Below, piece after piece: positions 13,414 to 15,850 of a DNA stretch of 15,850 bases (the first letter of the stretch is position 1; each line of letters starts with the position of its first letter). Origin of the DNA: Dehalococcoidia bacterium (GTDB lineage: Bacteria > Chloroflexota > Dehalococcoidia > GIF9 > UBA5620); contig JADHWZ010000028.1 in NCBI GenBank assembly GCA_016783225.1, positions 1 through 15,850 on the forward strand, in the 5' to 3' direction. The notes below the pieces were generated by a model. The model made no database searches. It was not told where the DNA came from and saw only the letters and a list, made by a program, of their open reading frames with translations. A program made the position numbers and the translations under genes.

Positions 13414-15000
13414 ATGGGACAGCGTATTGTAATCGACCCCATTACACGGATTGAAGGCCATCTCAAGATCGAGGTGGAAGTAGAAAACGGAGCCGTCAAG
13501 GACGCGTGGTCAGCCGGCACTATGGCACGCGGGTTCGAAGTCCTGCTTCAGGACAAAGACCCGTGGGATGCTCCTTACATAACCGCCCGCGTTTGTGGCG
13601 TATGTGAGGGAGTACACACGATTGCTTCGGCACACGCCCTGGACAATGCCTTTGGCATTGATGTCCCAGAAGCAGGCAGACTGATGCGCAACCTGTTCTG
13701 CTCCGGCTTGTACATGCACGACCACTATATCCACTTGTACGTGCTCTCGGCACTGGACTACCTTGACATCATGGCTATAGCCGAATATGAAGGCAGTGAC
13801 CCGCAGCTGCAGGCACTCAAGGGCAAGATAGTAAGCCTGGTCAAGAAGGGCGATACTGCTCCCTTCACACCTCGCTATACCCCAGACGAGTTCAGCGTAG
13901 CAGATCCGGAAACAGTGACAACCCTGGTTTCTCATTACGTCAAGGCGATCGAGATGAAAGCCAAATCACAGAAGATGCTCGCCATAATCGGCGGCATACA
14001 GCCGTTTCCGGCCAGCATAATGCCCGGTGGATGCACAGCTACCCCCTCGGTGGGGCAACTGATTGAGTTCAAAGCCTTGTGGGAGGAGCAGCTCAAGTTC
14101 GTCAAGGAAATCTACATTCCCGACGTGGTGAGCCTGGGAACCGGCCCTCTCCTGCCCCTAGCAACGTTGGGTCTGGGTGCTGCGCACGGCAACTACCTAT
14201 GCTACCCGATGTTTCCTCAAGGCGTCCCCGGCACTGAAGCTGACTACTCTCTCGGCGGCACGAACCACTTGGTAGCCGGAGGGGCCATCATCGGTGGCTA
14301 CACCAGTCCGGCTCGGCCGGTCGATTACGAGCAGATCACCGAGGCTGTAGAACACTCATGGTACAACTACGCGCCCGGAACCGCCAGCCTTCATCCCAGC
14401 GTTGGTGTAACCGACCTCAATCCCAGAAAGGATGGCGCGTACTCGTTCGTGAAAGCACCACGATACGAGGGTAATCCCATGGAGGTCGGTCCCCTGGCTA
14501 GAGGCTTGGTCAACAAATACCCTCAGCTGATGGACCTCTTTGATGCAGGTGGTAAGCCCGGAGCGGTGGCCCGTCATTTGGCCCGTGCGGTGGAGTCACA
14601 GATCGTAGGTGAGGCAGGGCTCGTCTGGATCGACAGACTGCTGGAGCTTGCCACTGCCGGCCCGATTGTCGGCATGAAGGATAAGCCCGTCGCGAACAAG
14701 GCTCGAGGTATGGGCGCCTGGGATGCCCCCAGGGGAGCCCTAGCTCACTGGGTAGATATCCAAGATGGCCGCATCAAGAACTACCAGATGGTGGTTCCGT
14801 CGACCTGGAATGCGTCGCCCAGAGATGAAAAGGGTGTTAGGGGCCCCTATGAGGAGTCCCTTATCGGCGCACCGGTGCCCGACCCCGAGAACCCGATCAA
14901 CATCGTGCGTATCATACGCTCCTTCGATCCATGCCTGGCATGCGCCGTTCATCTCATCGACCCAGAGACGAATGACATCAAGATCCACAAGGTAGTTTAG
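13414..15000 (+). CDS. hyaB: Group 1 [NiFe] hydrogenase large (catalytic) subunit
   Basis: The protein has 528 residues from ATG 13414 with GGAGGAGAG upstream. The N-terminal NiFe ligands are C61 and C64 in RVCGVCEGVH, preceded by IDPITRIEGHL (7-17), the family start. The C-terminal ligands are C507 and C510 in DPCLACAVH, with true cysteine codons, so this is not a selenium enzyme. A 15-residue tail after H513 would be removed by a maturation protease, and such a gene begins at 15650. The enzyme splits or forms H2 at a NiFe(CN)2CO site. It is exported with the small subunit by the Tat signal of that partner, so it works outside the cytoplasmic membrane. With the cytochrome b just downstream, H2 uptake feeding the quinone pool is most likely. 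Confidence 0.96.
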   Translation: MGQRIVIDPITRIEGHLKIEVEVENGAVKDAWSAGTMARGFEVLLQDKDPWDAPYITARVCGVCEGVHTIASAHALDNAFGIDVPEAGRLMRNLFCSGLYMHDHYIHLYVLSALDYLDIMAIAEYEGSDPQLQALKGKIVSLVKKGDTAPFTPRYTPDEFSVADPETVTTLVSHYVKAIEMKAKSQKMLAIIGGIQPFPASIMPGGCTATPSVGQLIEFKALWEEQLKFVKEIYIPDVVSLGTGPLLPLATLGLGAAHGNYLCYPMFPQGVPGTEADYSLGGTNHLVAGGAIIGGYTSPARPVDYEQITEAVEHSWYNYAPGTASLHPSVGVTDLNPRKDGAYSFVKAPRYEGNPMEVGPLARGLVNKYPQLMDLFDAGGKPGAVARHLARAVESQIVGEAGLVWIDRLLELATAGPIVGMKDKPVANKARGMGAWDAPRGALAHWVDIQDGRIKNYQMVVPSTWNASPRDEKGVRGPYEESLIGAPVPDPENPINIVRIIRSFDPCLACAVHLIDPETNDIKIHKVV

Positions 15001-15010
15001 GAGGTAAGTC

Positions 15011-15622
15011 ATGGCACAAGCGCAAGCTAAGATACCACCTCGGCCATTATCATTGCGTGTCCTTCACGAGGCTTTGATGGCAGCCATTCTTCTCCTGATA
15101 GTCACCGGGTTCTATATCCACCGGCCCTTCGTAGCAGACGGTGGTGGCTTCCTCATGTCCTTGATGCGTGGCGTGCATTTCTTCGCCGCCGCCGTCTTGA
15201 TTGTAGTAGCAGTACTCCGTATTATCCGAATGTTTGTCGGGCCCAACAAGGATTGGCAATCCTTCATTCCGACTGGCGCCGACCTCAAGCTTTTTCTGAG
15301 GTTTGTTAACTACTACGCTCGTGTTGCTACGAAGCCGCAAATCGAGAAAAGATACAATCCCTTCCAGATGCTCTCCTACATCTTAGTTTTCCTGTTGGTC
15401 ATCTTCCAGATAATAACAGGGTTCACACTGCTATATCCTGACGGATGGCTCAGATTCATCTCCTATGGAATATTCAATAATGAAATCAATGTGCGGGTGG
15501 CCCATTTAATCCTCACGTGGATATTCCTGCTGTTCCTTATGATTCACGTGTACCTCGGCATTCGTGAAAGCTTCCAGGAGATGAAGGGGATGCACCTGCT
15601 GTCAGACACTGAAGAGAAGTAG
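15011..15622 (+). CDS. hyaC: HyaC-type cytochrome b subunit of the [NiFe] hydrogenase
   Basis: The protein has 203 residues. ATG 15011 follows AGGAGGT and lies 10 nt after the large subunit. Four membrane helices are visible (about 20-36, 53-76, 120-142, 163-184). Histidines H19 (VLHEALM), H56 (GVHFF), H165 (VAHLIL) and H179 (MIHVYLG) are placed as in HyaC/HupC proteins that bind two b hemes. It anchors the hydrogenase and passes electrons from H2 to menaquinone. The pattern differs from the FdnI-type cytochrome b at 11091-11735: there is no AKHHYGKWY-like tail, so the two modules have separate quinone-facing subunits. Confidence 0.93.
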   Translation: MAQAQAKIPPRPLSLRVLHEALMAAILLLIVTGFYIHRPFVADGGGFLMSLMRGVHFFAAAVLIVVAVLRIIRMFVGPNKDWQSFIPTGADLKLFLRFVNYYARVATKPQIEKRYNPFQMLSYILVFLLVIFQIITGFTLLYPDGWLRFISYGIFNNEINVRVAHLILTWIFLLFLMIHVYLGIRESFQEMKGMHLLSDTEEK

Positions 15623-15649
15623 GCCAATAAACGAGGAGAAGAGCCATCC

Positions 15650-15850
15650 GTGACCAAGAGTACAGGCGACGGGACGACGATGGTGCTGGGTGTGGGAAAC
15701 CTGCTGTTGGGTGATGAGGGGTTCGGTGTTCACGTGGTGCGCCGCTTGAAAGAACGCAAGCTGCCTGGCCACGTCAGAGTCGAAGAGGGAGGCGTCGGCG
15801 GGTTCAATCTGCTGGGTTATCTGGACGGAGTGAAGCGGCTGCTGGTGGTA
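15650..15850 (+). CDS. hyaD: Hydrogenase maturation endopeptidase (HyaD/HybD family), N-terminal part
   Basis: The gene runs off the window; 67 codons are present. GTG 15650 is chosen with GAGGAG upstream; an in-frame ATG at 15680 would remove ten residues. VLGVGNLLLGDEGFGVHVVR (about residues 12-31) carries the GxGNxLxxDDGxG family motif, with the nickel-sensing Glu/Asp at DEG. VEEGGVGGFNLLGYLDG (about 44-60) matches the second conserved segment (usually D/E-GGT-x-G..LL). These proteases cut the short C-terminal tail from the large subunit after Ni insertion. The spacing of 27 nt from the cytochrome b gene places it in the same operon. Confidence 0.92.
   Translation, partial: MTKSTGDGTTMVLGVGNLLLGDEGFGVHVVRRLKERKLPGHVRVEEGGVGGFNLLGYLDGVKRLLVV

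Noticed and set aside
14920..15000. Possible NiFeSe-type (selenocysteine) hydrogenase
   Set aside because: The NiFe ligand codons in DPCLACAVH are ordinary TGC cysteine codons, and no TGA occurs in the large subunit.
1..15850. CRISPR arrays, tRNA or rRNA genes, replication origins, attachment sites
   Set aside because: No regularly spaced repeats, RNA gene signatures or origin-like clusters were seen by eye on either strand.

Overview
The window looks like a chromosomal segment of an anaerobic, H2-using bacterium with a Wood-Ljungdahl (acetyl-CoA) pathway and c-type cytochromes. At its left edge is a methyltetrahydrofolate:corrinoid methyltransferase (AcsE-type). It also carries an atypical Ccm cytochrome c maturation system, a multiheme cytochrome/Fe-S/cytochrome b membrane module and a Tat-exported group 1 [NiFe] hydrogenase. 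The combination would fit an uncultured Chloroflexota (Dehalococcoidia-like) genome. That placement is inferred from gene content only.

Left block, minus strand. The start of acsE (1-197) has a good promoter at 253-282. Next to it is a broken DDE transposase (about 279-675). Then comes a cytochrome c maturation operon reading right to left: ccmE (6733-6335), ccmF, an unrecognised membrane-anchored secreted protein, ccmA, ccmB, ccmC and a 49-codon ccmD (1063-914). CcmE has Cys-x-x-x-Tyr instead of the usual heme-binding His-x-x-x-Tyr, and no ccmG, ccmH or ccmI is seen. This resembles the 'System I*' variant.

Middle block, plus strand. An ArsR-family repressor (7087-7446) has a sigma70-type promoter with a perfect 14-bp palindrome at the expected transcription start. 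It is followed by a lipoprotein made of two tandem rhodanese units (7643-8674). Next is an 11-heme c-type cytochrome reading frame (8859-10202), interrupted by a single in-frame TGA at 9105-9107. A 7-bp hairpin lies 10 nt past the TGA. A Tat-exported four-cluster ferredoxin (10219-11094) and a formate-dehydrogenase-type cytochrome b (11091-11735) follow directly. Together these look like a quinone-linked electron conduit between the membrane pool and outside cytochromes, with no molybdopterin catalytic subunit in the window.

Right block, plus strand. A 558-nt gap (11736-12293) holds inverted repeats, a near-consensus promoter (11878-11906), a possible insertion-sequence scar and a weak terminator-like hairpin. 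The hydrogenase operon follows: small subunit, large subunit, cytochrome b and the start of the maturation protease, which runs off the end.

Working model: the hydrogenase oxidises H2 outside the membrane and passes electrons through its cytochrome b to the quinone pool. The ferredoxin/cytochrome b/multiheme module exchanges electrons between that pool and an exported acceptor or donor, possibly sulfur-related given the rhodanese lipoprotein. The Ccm system attaches the hemes. The most notable point is the in-frame TGA in the multiheme cytochrome, which could be a nonsense mutation, an assembly error or a recoded (selenocysteine) codon.
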